From Maritimibacter dapengensis (GTDB lineage Bacteria; Pseudomonadota; Alphaproteobacteria; Rhodobacterales; Rhodobacteraceae), in NCBI RefSeq assembly GCF_019218265.1, contig NZ_JAHUZE010000001.1, positions 558,001 to 622,000 of the forward strand: a stretch of DNA of 64,000 nucleotides, in the 5' to 3' direction. The position numbers were made by a program, and so were the translations under genes. Positions 27,821 through 38,216 of the stretch are shown one piece after another (the stretch's first letter is position 1; each line of letters begins with the position of its first letter). The notes below the pieces were generated by a model. That model made no database searches and had not been told where the DNA came from. It worked only from the letters and a program-made list of their open reading frames with translations.

Positions 27821-30800
27821 ATGTCTTTCGCGTCTCCTCGATTCATCCACCTTCGTGTCCACACCGAATACTCGCTTCTCGAAGGCGCGGTGCCGGTCAA
27901 GAAACTGTCCGGTCTGTGCGAAGCGATGGAGATGCCTGCCGTCGCGATGACGGACACGAACAACATGTTCGCGGCGTTGGAATTCAGCGTCACCGCGAGC
28001 GGAGCGGGCGTGCAGCCGATCATCGGGTGTCAGGTCGATGTGGCCTTCCACGAGCCGGACCCGGGGGAACAGGCCAAGCCTGCCGCCGCCGTCGTGCTGC
28101 TTGCCCAGACCGAGCGCGGCTACGAGAACCTCATGAAGCTCAATTCCTGCCTCTATCTCGACAAGCATGGGGCGCTGCCGAGCGTGACGCTGGCGGAATT
28201 GGAGCAATATTCGGAGGGGCTGATCTGCCTTACCGGTGGGGCCGAAGGTCCGGTGGGCCAGTGGCTTCAGACCGGCAACCGGGCCAAGGCGCAGGGCCTC
28301 ATGGAGTTTTTCAAGCGCGTCTACGACGACCGGCTCTATGTCGAGTTGCAGCGCCATCCGGGCGAGGGCGGCGCGCTTCCCGAGGCCGAGGCGAAGACCG
28401 AGCGCGGCTTCGTGGAACTGGCCTATGCGATGGACATTCCGCTGGTCGCGACCAATGACGTCTATTTCCCGAAGACCGAGCTTTACGAGGCGCATGACGC
28501 GCTGATCTGTATCTCGGAAGGAGCTTATGTCGATCAGCAGGAGCCGCGCCGGAGGCTGACACCGCAACATTACTTCAAGTCGCCGCAGGAAATGGCGACG
28601 CTGTTCGCGGACCTGCCGGAGGCGTTGGAGAACACCGTCGAGATCGCGAAGCGCTGCGCGTTCATGGCCTATCGCCGTGACCCGATCCTGCCGAAATTCG
28701 CGGATGACGAGGTGGACGAGCTTCGCCGTCAGGCGAAGGAAGGGTTGGAGGCGCGGCTCGCGGTCATTCCGCATGCCGCGCCGGTCGAGGAATACGAGGC
28801 ACGGCTGGAGTTCGAGCTGGGCATCATCGAGGGGATGGGCTTTCCCGGCTACTTCCTGATCGTTGCGGACTTCATCAAATGGTCCAAGGACAACGGTATT
28901 CCCATCGGGCCGGGCCGGGGGTCGGGTGCCGGTTCGCTGGTCGCCTATGCGCTGACCATCACGGACCTCGACCCGCTGCGCTACAGTCTTCTGTTCGAGC
29001 GGTTCCTGAACCCGGAACGTGTGTCCATGCCCGACTTCGACATCGACTTCTGCATGGACCGGCGGGAAGAGACGATCCGCTATGTGCAGGAGAAATACGG
29101 GCGCGACAAAGTGGGACAGATCATCACCTTCGGTGCGCTTCTGTCAAAGGCTGCGGTGCGGGATGTGGGCCGGGTGCTTCAGATGCCCTACGGGCAGGTG
29201 GACAGGCTGTCGAAGCTGATCCCGGTCGAGGGTGTGAAGCCCGTGTCGATCCATCAGGCATTGCAGGACGAGCCGCGATTGCGGGAAGAGGCCCGCGCCG
29301 AAGAGGTCGTGGACCGGCTTCTGACGTATGCTCAGCAGGTCGAGGGTTTGCTGCGCAACGCGTCGACTCACGCGGCAGGCGTGGTGATCGGGGACCGGCC
29401 TCTCGATGCGTTGGTGCCGCTTTATCAAGACCCGAGGTCGGACATGCCGGCGACGCAATTCAACATGAAATGGGTCGAGCAGGCGGGGCTTGTGAAGTTC
29501 GACTTCCTCGGGCTGAAGACCCTGACCGTCATTCAGAACGCCATCGACCTCATTCACGGGCAGGGGCGTGACCTGCACACCGGGCCGGACGGCGCGCGGC
29601 TTTACGAGCCAGCCGAGGGCGGGGAGAACCAGATCAACCTGATCCCGCTGGACGATGAGGCAACCTACAAGCTCTATGCGAGCGCAAAGACGGTCGCGGT
29701 GTTTCAGGTGGAATCGACGGGCATGATGGACGCGCTTCGGCGCATGAAACCGACCTGTATTGAGGACATCGTCGCGCTGGTTGCGCTCTATCGTCCCGGA
29801 CCGATGGAGAACATTCCGACCTATTGCGAGGTCAAGAACGGCCAGCGCGAGATCGAGAGCGTTCACCCGCTGATCGACCATATCCTTGAGGAAACGCAGG
29901 GCATCATCGTTTACCAGGAACAGGTGATGCAGATCGCGCAGGAGATGGCGGGCTACAGCCTTGGCGGCGCCGATCTGCTCCGCCGCGCGATGGGTAAGAA
30001 GATCAAGGAGGCGATGGACGCCGAGCGCCCGAAATTCGAAAAGGGCGCTGCGGAAAAGGGCGTGGACAAGAAGAAGGCGAGCGAGGTGTTCGACCTTCTG
30101 GAAAAGTTCGCCAATTACGGATTCAACAAATCCCACGCGGCGGCCTATGCCGTGGTGAGCTACCAGACCGCATGGCTCAAGGCGAACCATCCGGTCGAGT
30201 TCATGGCGGGCGTCATGAATTGCGATATTCACCTGACCGACAAGCTGGGCGTCTATGCCGAAGAAGTGCGCCGGGGGCTCGATATCGAGATCGTGCCGCC
30301 TTGCGTCAATCGCTCGCAGGCAATGTTCAGCGTGGATCAGGGGAAAGTGGTTTACGGGCTCGGCGCGCTCAAAAACGTGGGCGTGGAGGCGATGAAGCTG
30401 ATCACCGAGGCGCGGGCGGACAAGCAGTTCGTCAACCTCTACGATTTTGCGCGGCGGGTGGATTTGAAGCGGGTCGGCAAGCGTCCGATGGAAATGCTGG
30501 CGCGGGCCGGTGCTTTCGACGTGCTGGACGCGAACCGGCGGCGGGTCTTTGAAAGCCTCGATGCGCTGGTAGGCTATTCGGCGGCGATCCACGAACAGCG
30601 GGCGAGCGCGCAGGTGTCGCTGTTTGGCGAGGCGGGCGACGATCTGCCCGAGCCGCGCCTGTCTAACGCGCCCGACTGGCTGCCGAACGAGCGGCTGGCC
30701 GAGGAGCACAAGGCGATCGGCTTCTACCTTTCGGGCCATCCGCTTGACGATTACATGCCGGCGCTCAAGCGCAAGCAGGTCGTGACGCTGGAGGAACTTG

Positions 30801-31327
30801 CCGTGAAGGCCGAGCGTGCGCCCTGTGTCGCCAAGCTCGCCGGTGCGGTGGCGGCGAAACAGGAGCGCAAGTCGAGCCGGGGCAACCGCTTTGCCTTCGT
30901 TTCCATGTCGGACCCGACCGGGCTTTACGAGGTGACGGTGTTTTCGGAGACGCTGGAAGCCTGCCGCGAATACCTTGAGCCGGGGCAGAACGTTGTGGTC
31001 ACGGTCGAGGCCAATGTCGAGAGCGAGCAGTTGAAACTGCTCGCCCGCTCTGTCGCTCCGGTGGACACGATGGTTCAGGATGCAGGCGGCATGGCGCTGC
31101 GCATCTATGTCGACGACGCGGGCGCGGTGAGCACGGTGGCCAAGCTCTTGGAGGATGCCAAAGCAACGGCAAAAGGCGTGCGCCCCGGCACGTTGAGCCT
31201 TTGCCTGATGGACCCCGGATTGCCGGGCGAGGTCGAGATGGACCTCGGCGCGGAATACCCGCTCAACCCGCAAATCAAGGGCGCTCTGAAGAGCCTGCCC
31301 GGCGTCATGGACGTGGAAGAAGTCTGA
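27821..31327 (+). CDS. dnaE: DNA polymerase III alpha subunit (replicative)
   Basis: Chromosomal replicase catalytic subunit, 1168 residues. The N-terminal PHP domain starts at FIHLRVHTEYSLLEG. The C-family polymerase catalytic acids are in PDFDIDF (about residues 404-410) and, later, KFDFLGLKTL. The helix-hairpin-helix/OB region is at the C-terminus (CVAKLAGAVAAKQERKS, FAFVSMSDPTGLYEVTVFSE). The length and PHP domain identify DnaE1 rather than DnaE2. No Shine-Dalgarno site is evident before the ATG. The upstream region contains the second GTATGG array. Confidence 0.97.
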   Translation: MSFASPRFIHLRVHTEYSLLEGAVPVKKLSGLCEAMEMPAVAMTDTNNMFAALEFSVTASGAGVQPIIGCQVDVAFHEPDPGEQAKPAAAVVLLAQTERGYENLMKLNSCLYLDKHGALPSVTLAELEQYSEGLICLTGGAEGPVGQWLQTGNRAKAQGLMEFFKRVYDDRLYVELQRHPGEGGALPEAEAKTERGFVELAYAMDIPLVATNDVYFPKTELYEAHDALICISEGAYVDQQEPRRRLTPQHYFKSPQEMATLFADLPEALENTVEIAKRCAFMAYRRDPILPKFADDEVDELRRQAKEGLEARLAVIPHAAPVEEYEARLEFELGIIEGMGFPGYFLIVADFIKWSKDNGIPIGPGRGSGAGSLVAYALTITDLDPLRYSLLFERFLNPERVSMPDFDIDFCMDRREETIRYVQEKYGRDKVGQIITFGALLSKAAVRDVGRVLQMPYGQVDRLSKLIPVEGVKPVSIHQALQDEPRLREEARAEEVVDRLLTYAQQVEGLLRNASTHAAGVVIGDRPLDALVPLYQDPRSDMPATQFNMKWVEQAGLVKFDFLGLKTLTVIQNAIDLIHGQGRDLHTGPDGARLYEPAEGGENQINLIPLDDEATYKLYASAKTVAVFQVESTGMMDALRRMKPTCIEDIVALVALYRPGPMENIPTYCEVKNGQREIESVHPLIDHILEETQGIIVYQEQVMQIAQEMAGYSLGGADLLRRAMGKKIKEAMDAERPKFEKGAAEKGVDKKKASEVFDLLEKFANYGFNKSHAAAYAVVSYQTAWLKANHPVEFMAGVMNCDIHLTDKLGVYAEEVRRGLDIEIVPPCVNRSQAMFSVDQGKVVYGLGALKNVGVEAMKLITEARADKQFVNLYDFARRVDLKRVGKRPMEMLARAGAFDVLDANRRRVFESLDALVGYSAAIHEQRASAQVSLFGEAGDDLPEPRLSNAPDWLPNERLAEEHKAIGFYLSGHPLDDYMPALKRKQVVTLEELAVKAERAPCVAKLAGAVAAKQERKSSRGNRFAFVSMSDPTGLYEVTVFSETLEACREYLEPGQNVVVTVEANVESEQLKLLARSVAPVDTMVQDAGGMALRIYVDDAGAVSTVAKLLEDAKATAKGVRPGTLSLCLMDPGLPGEVEMDLGAEYPLNPQIKGALKSLPGVMDVEEV

Positions 31328-31426
31328 TTCACCGCACTGATGAGGCACGGCTGAATGCGTCCGTGCAGCACCTCCAGGCCTGAGAAGAAAGTACGGCCCG
31401 GAGTGCTTGCGCGGTCGCAGGTGGTG

Positions 31427-32941
31427 TTACTCGTCGATACTCTCGGCAGACGCCATGCCGGGTGCGGTGCTCTTGCCCCCGATCTTGTCGCGAACGCCTT
31501 TCTCGACAGCGTCGCCCACGTCCTTGTCGATGTTTTTCCAGTATTCGAAAGCGCGGACCAGGACCTTTTCCGACACGCCATCGGACAGGTGGCCCACCAC
31601 GTTCGATACGAGCCTGTCGCGCGCCGCGTCATCCATCACGTCGCGCACCAACGCGCCGGCCTGGGACCAGTCGTCGTCGTCTTCGCGCAGGGTATAGGCG
31701 GCGCGGACCATCTTGCCGTCGGCCTCCCAAATGCCTGCTTCGTGCTCGGACGGCTGCGCGGCAGGTCCGCCATAGCTGTTGGGTGCATAGACCGGGTCCG
31801 TGACCGGCTGGGTCCGGGCGGCACCGTCCTTCGTGTAGCTGTGCACCGGGGCCTGCGGCTTGTTCACGGGGATTTCCTTGTAGTTGACGCCAAGCCGTGC
31901 GCGGTGGGCATCGGCATAGGAGAAACCACGGGCGAGCAGCATTTTGTCCGGGCTCAGGCCGACACCCGGCACCATGTTGTTCGGTTCGAACGCGGCCTGC
32001 TCGATCTGCGTGTGGAAATCCGTCGGGTTGCGGTCGAGCGTGAGTTTGCCTACCTTGATCAGCGGATAATCCGCATGCGGCCAGACCTTGGTCAGGTCGA
32101 ACGGGTTGATGCGATATGTCTTCGCGTCCTCGTATGGCATGATCTGCCACTTGAGAGTCCACGACGGGTGGTCGCCCCTGGCGATCGCGTCGAACAGATC
32201 GCGGCGGTGGAAATCGCCGTCGGACCCGGCCAGTTCGTCGGCCTCGTCCTGCGAGAGATAGGCGTTGCCGTCGCCCTGGTCGGTGTGGAAGTGAAACTTG
32301 ACCCAGAACTTCTCGCCCGCCGCGTTGACCAGCGAATAGGTGTGCGAGGAATAGCCATTCATTTCGCGCCAGGTCCGCGGGATGCCGCGGTCACCCATGA
32401 GGTAGGTGACCTGATGCGCAGATTCCGGCGAGAGGGTCCAGAAATCCCACTGCATGTCGTGGTCGCGCAGGTCGTTGTCGGCCCGGCGTTTCTGGCTGCG
32501 GATAAAATGCTGGAACTTCATCGGGTCCCGGATGAAGAAAATCGGGGTGTTGTTCCCAACCATGTCGAAATTGCCTTCGTCGGTGTAGAATTTCACCGAG
32601 AACCCGCGCGGGTCGCGCCATGTGTCGGGCGAGCCGCGTTCACCGGCCACAGTGGAGAAGCGGATCACGACATCGGTTTCGGCCCCTTTCTGAAACAGCC
32701 CGGCCTTGGTGTAGGCCGACACGTCCGCCGTCGTCTTGAAATGCCCGAACGCGCCGCCGCCCTTGGCGTGGGGTTGCCGTTCGGGGATACGCTCGCGGTT
32801 GAAGTTGGCCATCTGTTCGATCAGGTAATGATCGTTGAGCACGATGGGGCCGTCAGGGCTCACGGTCAGGGAGTGTTCGTCGCTCTGGACGGGGATACCT
32901 GCATCTGTGGTCGTCGGGGGTGTCTTGCGGTCGCTTGCCAT
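31427..32941 (-). CDS. katA: Catalase (monofunctional, haem, small-subunit clade)
   Basis: Decomposes hydrogen peroxide; 504 residues, typical for a small-subunit catalase. The distal-side histidine is His58 in [13 protein letters not shown], where most relatives have a hydrophobic pair before the histidine, so QP is a modest deviation. Asn131 lies in [11 protein letters not shown], and the proximal haem ligand Tyr342 in [20 protein letters not shown] precedes the ATG. A promoter-like GGAAC-N16-CGTT sequence sits 34-58 bases upstream. It stands alone, with no oxyR beside it. The family call is firm. Confidence 0.96.
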   Translation of the reverse strand: MASDRKTPPTTTDAGIPVQSDEHSLTVSPDGPIVLNDHYLIEQMANFNRERIPERQPHAKGGGAFGHFKTTADVSAYTKAGLFQKGAETDVVIRFSTVAGERGSPDTWRDPRGFSVKFYTDEGNFDMVGNNTPIFFIRDPMKFQHFIRSQKRRADNDLRDHDMQWDFWTLSPESAHQVTYLMGDRGIPRTWREMNGYSSHTYSLVNAAGEKFWVKFHFHTDQGDGNAYLSQDEADELAGSDGDFHRRDLFDAIARGDHPSWTLKWQIMPYEDAKTYRINPFDLTKVWPHADYPLIKVGKLTLDRNPTDFHTQIEQAAFEPNNMVPGVGLSPDKMLLARGFSYADAHRARLGVNYKEIPVNKPQAPVHSYTKDGAARTQPVTDPVYAPNSYGGPAAQPSEHEAGIWEADGKMVRAAYTLREDDDDWSQAGALVRDVMDDAARDRLVSNVVGHLSDGVSEKVLVRAFEYWKNIDKDVGDAVEKGVRDKIGGKSTAPGMASAESIDE

Positions 32942-32974
32942 GTCGCGTCCTTTCCGTGGTGGCTAGGAAAGGCT

Positions 32975-32999
32975 AACGGTGCGATGCATCGGAAGTTCC
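32975..32999 (-). promoter_or_regulatory. Candidate EcfG-type (general stress sigma factor) promoter of katA
   Basis: On the minus strand GGAAC (32999-32995) and CGTT (32978-32975) are separated by 16 bases, the pattern described for promoters of the alphaproteobacterial general stress sigma factor EcfG. Initiation about 7-8 bases downstream would leave a leader of about 27 bases carrying the katA Shine-Dalgarno. Short motif, so chance is possible. Confidence 0.4.
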
Positions 33000-33027
33000 G
33001 TCACAACTGCTCCGCGCAGCGACGCGG

Positions 33028-33234
33028 CTACCAATGGGGCGGTTTCTGATCCGCAAGCGGCACGGAGCCGCCCTCGTCGAGATCGCGCTGGGCTTCGCGC
33101 TCCATGAGCATCTGGGTGCGGCGCTTGATCTGGTCCAGTTCGCGGTCCTGCCGTGCGATGACGTCGGACAGGTCCTCGACGGTCTTGGTCAGGTAGGCGA
33201 CTTGTTCTTCGAGGCGTGTGATGCGCTCGGACAT
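33028..33234 (-). CDS. slyX: SlyX-family protein
   Basis: Small soluble coiled-coil protein of 68 residues: ERITRLEEQVAYLTKTVEDL and SDVIARQDRELDQIKRRTQM form a heptad-rich helix, and the tail ends in the family-typical PPHW. Function unknown. AAGGAGG is 5 bases before the ATG at 33234, a near-perfect ribosome-binding site that fixes the start. It lies between katA (same strand) and the divergent hisS. Confidence 0.9.
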   Translation of the reverse strand: MSERITRLEEQVAYLTKTVEDLSDVIARQDRELDQIKRRTQMLMEREAQRDLDEGGSVPLADQKPPHW

Positions 33235-33376
33235 GGTAACCTCCTTTGCGATGCGGTGGTCTGCTGAGCCGGATATGGGGCGGTTTTGTCCGGGTGGCAA
33301 GTCGCGCCCGCTTGCCCCGTGAACGCGGGTGGGCTAGACCCCGGCGCGAGTGAAGAGCGGCATGACGGGACCCCCA

Positions 33377-34852
33377 ATGGCCAAAGTGAAGAAACAGCCC
33401 CGGCCCAAGGCGGTGACGCCGAAGGGCTTTCGCGATTACTTCGGTGCGGAGGTCGAGGACCGCCGCCATATGCTCGACCAGATCGCCGGGGTCTATCATC
33501 GCTATGGCTTCGATGCGCTCGAGTCGTCCGGCGTCGAGACGGTGGAGGCGCTGGGCAAATTTCTTCCCGATGTCGATCGTCCGAATGACGGTGTATTCGC
33601 CTGGCAGGACGAGGACGACACCTGGATGGCGTTGCGCTATGACCTGACGGCCCCTCTGGCCCGCGTCTATGCCCAGCATCGCAATGATTTGCCGACGCCC
33701 TATCGCCGCTATGCGATGGGCCCGGTCTGGCGCAACGAGAAGCCGGGACCGGGGCGGTATCGGCAGTTCTATCAATGCGATGCCGATACGGTCGGCACAG
33801 CGAGCATGGCGGCGGATGCCGAGATCTGCGCGATGCTGTCCGATGCGCTGGAAGTGGTCGGTATTCCGCGTGGGGATTACGTGGTGCGCATCAACAACCG
33901 CAAGGTGTTGAACGGGGTGCTGGAGGTCATGGGTGTTGCCGAAGGCGAGACCCGCGACGCCGTTCTGCGCACTATCGACAAGTTCGATAAGGTCGGCGAG
34001 GCCGGGGTGCGCGAATTGCTCGGCAAGGGGCGGTTGGATGCGTCGGGGGCGTATATCGACGGGGTCGGGCTAAAGGACGCGCAGGCGGAGCCGGTACTGC
34101 GGTTCCTGACCTCGAAAGGCGCCGACAATGCCGAAACGCTCGACAACCTGATGGGCGCGGTGGGTGACAGCGAGATAGGTCAGGCGGGCGTGGACGAGTT
34201 GCGCCAGATCGCCGACCTTCTGGCCGCCCAAGGCTACGGCCCCGACCGCATCGTCATCGACCCCTCGGTCGTGCGCGGCCTTGGCTACTACACCGGCCCC
34301 GTGTTCGAGGCCGAACTGACGTTCGAAATCCTCGACGACAAGGGTCGCCCACGGCAGTTCGGGTCTGTCGCCGGTGGCGGCCGATACGACGACCTTGTGG
34401 CGCGGTTCACCGGGCAGGCGGTGCCTGCGGTCGGTGTCTCGATCGGGGTAGACCGGTTGCTCGCCGCGCTACGCGAAAAGGGGCGGTTGGCGCACGAGGC
34501 ACGCGGACCGGTTGTGGTCACTGTCATGGACCGTGACCGCATGGCCGAGTATCAGGCGATGGTGGGCGAATTGCGCGCGGCGGGCATCCGCGCCGAGGTG
34601 TATTTGGGCAACCCCAAGAATTTCGGCAACCAGATGAAATATGCCGACAAACGGCAGTCTCCCGTTGCCGTCATCGCGGGATCGGATGAATTCGACGCGG
34701 GTAAGGTGCAGCTCAAGGACCTGATCCTCGGGGCGAAGCTGGCCGAGGACGCGACCTTGGAGGAATGGAAGGATCGTCCAAGCCAGATCGAGGTTTCGCG
34801 CGAAAATCTGGTCGCCGAGGTTCGAAAAATGGTAGCGCAATACGATGGCTGA
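33377..34852 (+). CDS. hisS: Histidyl-tRNA synthetase
   Basis: Class II aminoacyl-tRNA synthetase of 491 residues. Motif 1 region: [10 protein letters not shown]. Motif 2: [20 protein letters not shown] followed by RQFYQCDAD. The histidine-specific loop is [13 protein letters not shown] and motif 3 is [15 protein letters not shown]-terminal anticodon-binding domain follows. I chose ATG 33377 for its family-typical N-terminus ([18 protein letters not shown]). In-frame starts at 33350 and 33362 cannot be excluded, and no strong Shine-Dalgarno site decides. Its end overlaps hisZ by 8 bases. Confidence 0.95.
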   Translation: MAKVKKQPRPKAVTPKGFRDYFGAEVEDRRHMLDQIAGVYHRYGFDALESSGVETVEALGKFLPDVDRPNDGVFAWQDEDDTWMALRYDLTAPLARVYAQHRNDLPTPYRRYAMGPVWRNEKPGPGRYRQFYQCDADTVGTASMAADAEICAMLSDALEVVGIPRGDYVVRINNRKVLNGVLEVMGVAEGETRDAVLRTIDKFDKVGEAGVRELLGKGRLDASGAYIDGVGLKDAQAEPVLRFLTSKGADNAETLDNLMGAVGDSEIGQAGVDELRQIADLLAAQGYGPDRIVIDPSVVRGLGYYTGPVFEAELTFEILDDKGRPRQFGSVAGGGRYDDLVARFTGQAVPAVGVSIGVDRLLAALREKGRLAHEARGPVVVTVMDRDRMAEYQAMVGELRAAGIRAEVYLGNPKNFGNQMKYADKRQSPVAVIAGSDEFDAGKVQLKDLILGAKLAEDATLEEWKDRPSQIEVSRENLVAEVRKMVAQYDG

Positions 34853-35930
34853 GAAGGCCGCGATCCGGGCCGAGGCCGCGCGGCTCCTGACCCTGTTCGA
34901 GGGGCAGGGCGCTTCGGTCGTGGAGACGCCGATCCTGCAACCTGCCGAGACGTTGCTCGATCTTTATGGCGAAGATATCCGGGCGCGCGCCTATGTCACG
35001 TCTGATCCGGCGATGGGCGAGGCGATGCTGCGCCCCGACTTCACCGTGCCGGTGGTCGAGATGCACATGGCCGAAGGCGCGGAGCCTGCGCGCTACACCT
35101 ACGCCGGCGAGGTCTTCCGCAAGCAGGAGGACGACCCGCACCGCACACCGGAATACTTCCAGGTGGGCTACGAGGTGTTCGACCGCGAAGATCCGGCGGC
35201 GGCGGATGCCGAGGTGTTCGCTTTGTTTCACGAAACGCTTTCGGGGCTTGGGCTTCGCGCAGCGACAGGCGACATGGGCCTTCTGATGGCCGCGGTGGCC
35301 GGGCTGACCACCACCGACCGGCGCAGGCGCGCGCTGATGCGCCACCTGTGGCGGCCCCGTCGGTTCCGCGTCTTGCTCGACCGGTTCGCGGGGCGCACCC
35401 CCAGCCCGGAGGGCCGCGAGGCGCTGGCGAAAGGCGACCCGTTCGACGGGATGGATGCGCCGGTCATCGGGCTGCGCGACCGCGCGGAAATCGAAGAGCG
35501 GATTGCGGCGTTGCGCGAGGACATGGCGACCCCGCCGATCCCGGAAGGCGAAGTGGAGCTTCTGGGCGATCTGATGGGTCTGCGCGAAACGCTGGACAAT
35601 GTCTGCGAACACCTGCGCGACATCGCGGTGGACATGCCGGCGATCAGCGACGCGGTCGAGCGCTTCGCGGCACGGAACGAGGCGCTGAAGAAACGCGGTG
35701 TGGACCCGTCGGAGATCGACTTCGAAGGCTCGTTCGGGCGCACCACGCTCGAATATTACGACGGCTTCGTTTTCGGCTTCCATGCGGATCGGCATGATCT
35801 TCCCCCGGTCGCGACCGGAGGGCGCTATGACGCGCTGACGCGGGTGCTTGGCGGCGGGCGCGAAATCCCGGCGGTCGGCGGCGTGATCCGCCCCGAAGTG
35901 CTGCTCGAGATCCGGGGGGCGGGGGCATGA
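34845..35930 (+). CDS. hisZ: ATP phosphoribosyltransferase regulatory subunit HisZ
   Basis: Catalytically inactive paralogue of histidyl-tRNA synthetase that activates short-form HisG in the first step of histidine synthesis. It has 361 residues, begins 8 bases before the hisS stop and ends overlapping hisG by 4 bases. It retains class II-like segments ([49 protein letters not shown]) but lacks the histidine-specific loop and anticodon domain of HisS. The overlap with both neighbours indicates coordinated synthesis. Confidence 0.94.
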   Translation: MAEKAAIRAEAARLLTLFEGQGASVVETPILQPAETLLDLYGEDIRARAYVTSDPAMGEAMLRPDFTVPVVEMHMAEGAEPARYTYAGEVFRKQEDDPHRTPEYFQVGYEVFDREDPAAADAEVFALFHETLSGLGLRAATGDMGLLMAAVAGLTTTDRRRRALMRHLWRPRRFRVLLDRFAGRTPSPEGREALAKGDPFDGMDAPVIGLRDRAEIEERIAALREDMATPPIPEGEVELLGDLMGLRETLDNVCEHLRDIAVDMPAISDAVERFAARNEALKKRGVDPSEIDFEGSFGRTTLEYYDGFVFGFHADRHDLPPVATGGRYDALTRVLGGGREIPAVGGVIRPEVLLEIRGAGA

Positions 35931-36625
35931 GCGTGAAGCTGGGCGTGCCGTCCAAGGGGCGGCTCATGGAAAAGACCTTCGACTGGTTCGCCGATCGTGG
36001 CGTGAAGCTGTCGCGCACCGGGTCAGACCGCGAATACGCGGGCGCGGTCGAAGGGATCGAGGGGATCGAACTCGTGCTTCTGAGTGCGGGCGAAATCCCG
36101 CGCGAACTCGCCGCGGGCCGCATCCACCTTGGCGTCACCGGCTCGGACCTCGTGCGCGAAAAGCTCGCGCTTTGGGAGGAGAAGGTGGTCGAGCTGGAAC
36201 CGATGGGGTTCGGTCACGCCGACCTCGTCATTGCGGTGCCGCGCGCCTGGGTGGACGTCACGACAATCGACGATCTCGACGCGGTCGCGGCGGCCTTTCG
36301 TCGCCGCCACGGGTTCCGGCTACGGATCGCGACGAAATATCACCGCCTGATCCGCGACTACCTGCGCGCGGGCGGCGTCGCGGATTACCAGCTTGTCGAC
36401 AGCCAGGGTGCGACCGAGGGCACGGTGAAGAACGAAACCGCCGAAGCGATTGCCGACATCACCTCGACCGGCGAGACGCTGCGCGCCAACCACCTCAAGA
36501 TCCTGTCTGGCGGGCCGGTGCATCGCAGCCAGGCGACGCTTTTCAAGTCTCGGCAGGCGGATTGGACGCCCGAGGATCGCATGGTGCTCGCCCATCTCAA
36601 AGCGATGCTTCAGATCGAGCGCTGA
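35927..36625 (+). CDS. hisG: ATP phosphoribosyltransferase, short form
   Basis: Catalyses ATP plus PRPP to phosphoribosyl-ATP, the committed step of histidine synthesis. At 232 residues it is the short form, which lacks the C-terminal regulatory domain and needs HisZ. The N-terminus KLGVPSKGRLMEKTFDWF is typical. The PRPP-binding region appears as VDSQGATEGTVKNETAEAI. The ATG overlaps the hisZ stop (ATGA). Downstream lies a hairpin repeat but no clear T-run terminator. Confidence 0.96.
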   Translation: MSVKLGVPSKGRLMEKTFDWFADRGVKLSRTGSDREYAGAVEGIEGIELVLLSAGEIPRELAAGRIHLGVTGSDLVREKLALWEEKVVELEPMGFGHADLVIAVPRAWVDVTTIDDLDAVAAAFRRRHGFRLRIATKYHRLIRDYLRAGGVADYQLVDSQGATEGTVKNETAEAIADITSTGETLRANHLKILSGGPVHRSQATLFKSRQADWTPEDRMVLAHLKAMLQIER

Positions 36626-36630
36626 ACTCT

Positions 36631-36680
36631 TTCATTGTTCAAAAAATACTTCGGGGCGTCCCGGGGGGCAGCGCCCCCCG
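36631..36680 (-). repeat. Intergenic hairpin-plus-tail element (inverted copy)
   Basis: TTCATTGTTCAAAAAATACT and TCGGGG are followed by the hairpin CGGGGGGC/GCGCCCCCCG. Read on the minus strand this is a GC hairpin, CCCCGA, AGTATTTTTTGAACAATGAA. It has the same layout as copies at 7748, 19311 and 58440, and its tail closely matches 56069-56092. The rest of this 175-base gap to the next gene has nothing I recognise. Confidence 0.65.
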
Positions 36681-36800
36681 TCCGCAGGTCGCCCCCGGCG
36701 ACCTGCTTGACCTGCGCGCGCGTTTCGCGCGCTCCTCATGCGACCTATGGCATGGGCGCGGGCGAGACCCTATGTTGACCGAAAGAACGAGAGGTTTCAG

Positions 36801-38216
36801 TTGGGTATCGGGGACATTGCGGACGGCATCGTGCGTCGGGTCGAGGCGGTCGGGGACGGGGTGAACGAAGCCTTGTTCGAGCCGGTGATCCGGCTCGGGG
36901 TCACGGGGCTGAGCCGAGCGGGCAAGACCGTGTTCATCACGTCGCTGGTGGCGAACCTGATGAACCGGGAACGGATGCCGGGTCTCGTTCCGGCCGCGGA
37001 GGGGCGCATCCTGTCGGCCTATCTGCAACCCCAGCCCGACGATCACGTTCCGCGCTTCGATTACGAGACGCATCTGGCGGCGATGACCGGGCCGAACCCG
37101 CACTGGCCGGACTCGACCCGCGCGGTGAGCGAGTTGCGGCTGTCGTTTCGGATCAAGCCCGGCGGGCTTTTGGCCGGGGTGCGCAGCCCGCGCACGGTGC
37201 ATCTCGATATTGTCGATTATCCGGGGGAATGGCTGCTCGATCTGTCGCTGCTCGACCTCGATTACGAAAGCTGGTGCGAGGTGGCCTTGGGCAAGGCGCG
37301 GGCGCGGGACGAGGCCCGCGCGTTCCTGTCTGCGATGGAGGCGGCGGACGCCGCAGAGAGCTATGAGGAGTTGAAAGCCCAGGCCTTGTCGGGGGCGTTT
37401 ACAGACTACCTTATATCCGCGCGGGAAGCGGGGTATTCCGACTGCACGCCGGGGCGGTTCCTGCTTCCGGGCGAACTTGCCGGTTCGCCGCTTCTGACCT
37501 TCGCGCCCCTGCCCAAGCCGGACAAGACCCCACGCGCGAGCCTGTGGCGGGAGTTCGAGCGCCGGTTCGAGGCCTACAAATCCCGCGTGGTCAAACCGTT
37601 CTTCCGGGACCATTTCGCGCGGATCGACCGGCAAGTGGTGCTCGTCGATGTGCTCGGCGCGATCCATGCGGGGCCAGCCGCGCTTGAAGATCTGCGGGGC
37701 GCGATGGCCGAGATCCTCGCGGCGTTCAAGCCGGGGCGGAACGCGTTTCTCGCCTCGCTGATCCTTGGGCGGCGGGTGGAGAAGATCCTGTTCGCCGCGA
37801 CCAAGGCAGATCACCTGCATCAGGTGCAGCACAAGGCGTTGACCGGCATCACACAGGCGCTTTTGCGTGAGGCCAAGGATCGGGCAGAGTTTTCCGGGGC
37901 CGAGACGCGGTCGATGTCCATCGCCGCGCTCAGGGCCACGACCGAGGAGCGGCTGACCCATGACGGCCAGACGCTCGATTGTGTGCGGGGACGGCTTCTG
38001 GACAGCGGCAAGGCGGCGGCCTTCTATCCCGGCGCATTGCCGTCGGACCCGACGCGCCTGCTCAAACCCGCGCGGGACGGGGCGGAAACCTGGCTCGATG
38101 CCGATTACGGGATCATGCGGTTCGCGCCCGCCGAGATCACGCTCGACCCCGGCGAAGGGCCGCCGCATATCCGGCTCGACCGTGCGGCGGATTTCCTGAT
38201 CGGGGACCGGCTGTGA
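36801..38216 (+). CDS. YcjX-like P-loop protein
   Basis: GTPase-like protein of 471 residues resembling E. coli YcjX (DUF463). Walker A is GLSRAGKTVF (about residues 36-45); LDIVDYPGEWLLDLSLL resembles the switch region, and VVLVDVLGAIHAGP and ATKADHL (where a nucleotide-specificity NKxD would lie) follow. Function unknown; YcjX/YcjF pairs are induced by envelope or heat stress in enterobacteria. The start is a TTG at 36801 with GAGAGG 6 bases upstream; ATG 36738 is an alternative without a good site. Its TGA overlaps the next gene's GTG. Confidence 0.85.
   Translation: MGIGDIADGIVRRVEAVGDGVNEALFEPVIRLGVTGLSRAGKTVFITSLVANLMNRERMPGLVPAAEGRILSAYLQPQPDDHVPRFDYETHLAAMTGPNPHWPDSTRAVSELRLSFRIKPGGLLAGVRSPRTVHLDIVDYPGEWLLDLSLLDLDYESWCEVALGKARARDEARAFLSAMEAADAAESYEELKAQALSGAFTDYLISAREAGYSDCTPGRFLLPGELAGSPLLTFAPLPKPDKTPRASLWREFERRFEAYKSRVVKPFFRDHFARIDRQVVLVDVLGAIHAGPAALEDLRGAMAEILAAFKPGRNAFLASLILGRRVEKILFAATKADHLHQVQHKALTGITQALLREAKDRAEFSGAETRSMSIAALRATTEERLTHDGQTLDCVRGRLLDSGKAAAFYPGALPSDPTRLLKPARDGAETWLDADYGIMRFAPAEITLDPGEGPPHIRLDRAADFLIGDRL

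Noticed and set aside
29144-31348. Long open frame antisense to dnaE (about 730 codons)
   Set aside because: High-GC shadow: the composition is Arg/His/Leu-rich, no domain is recognisable, and the sense strand encodes an unmistakable polymerase.
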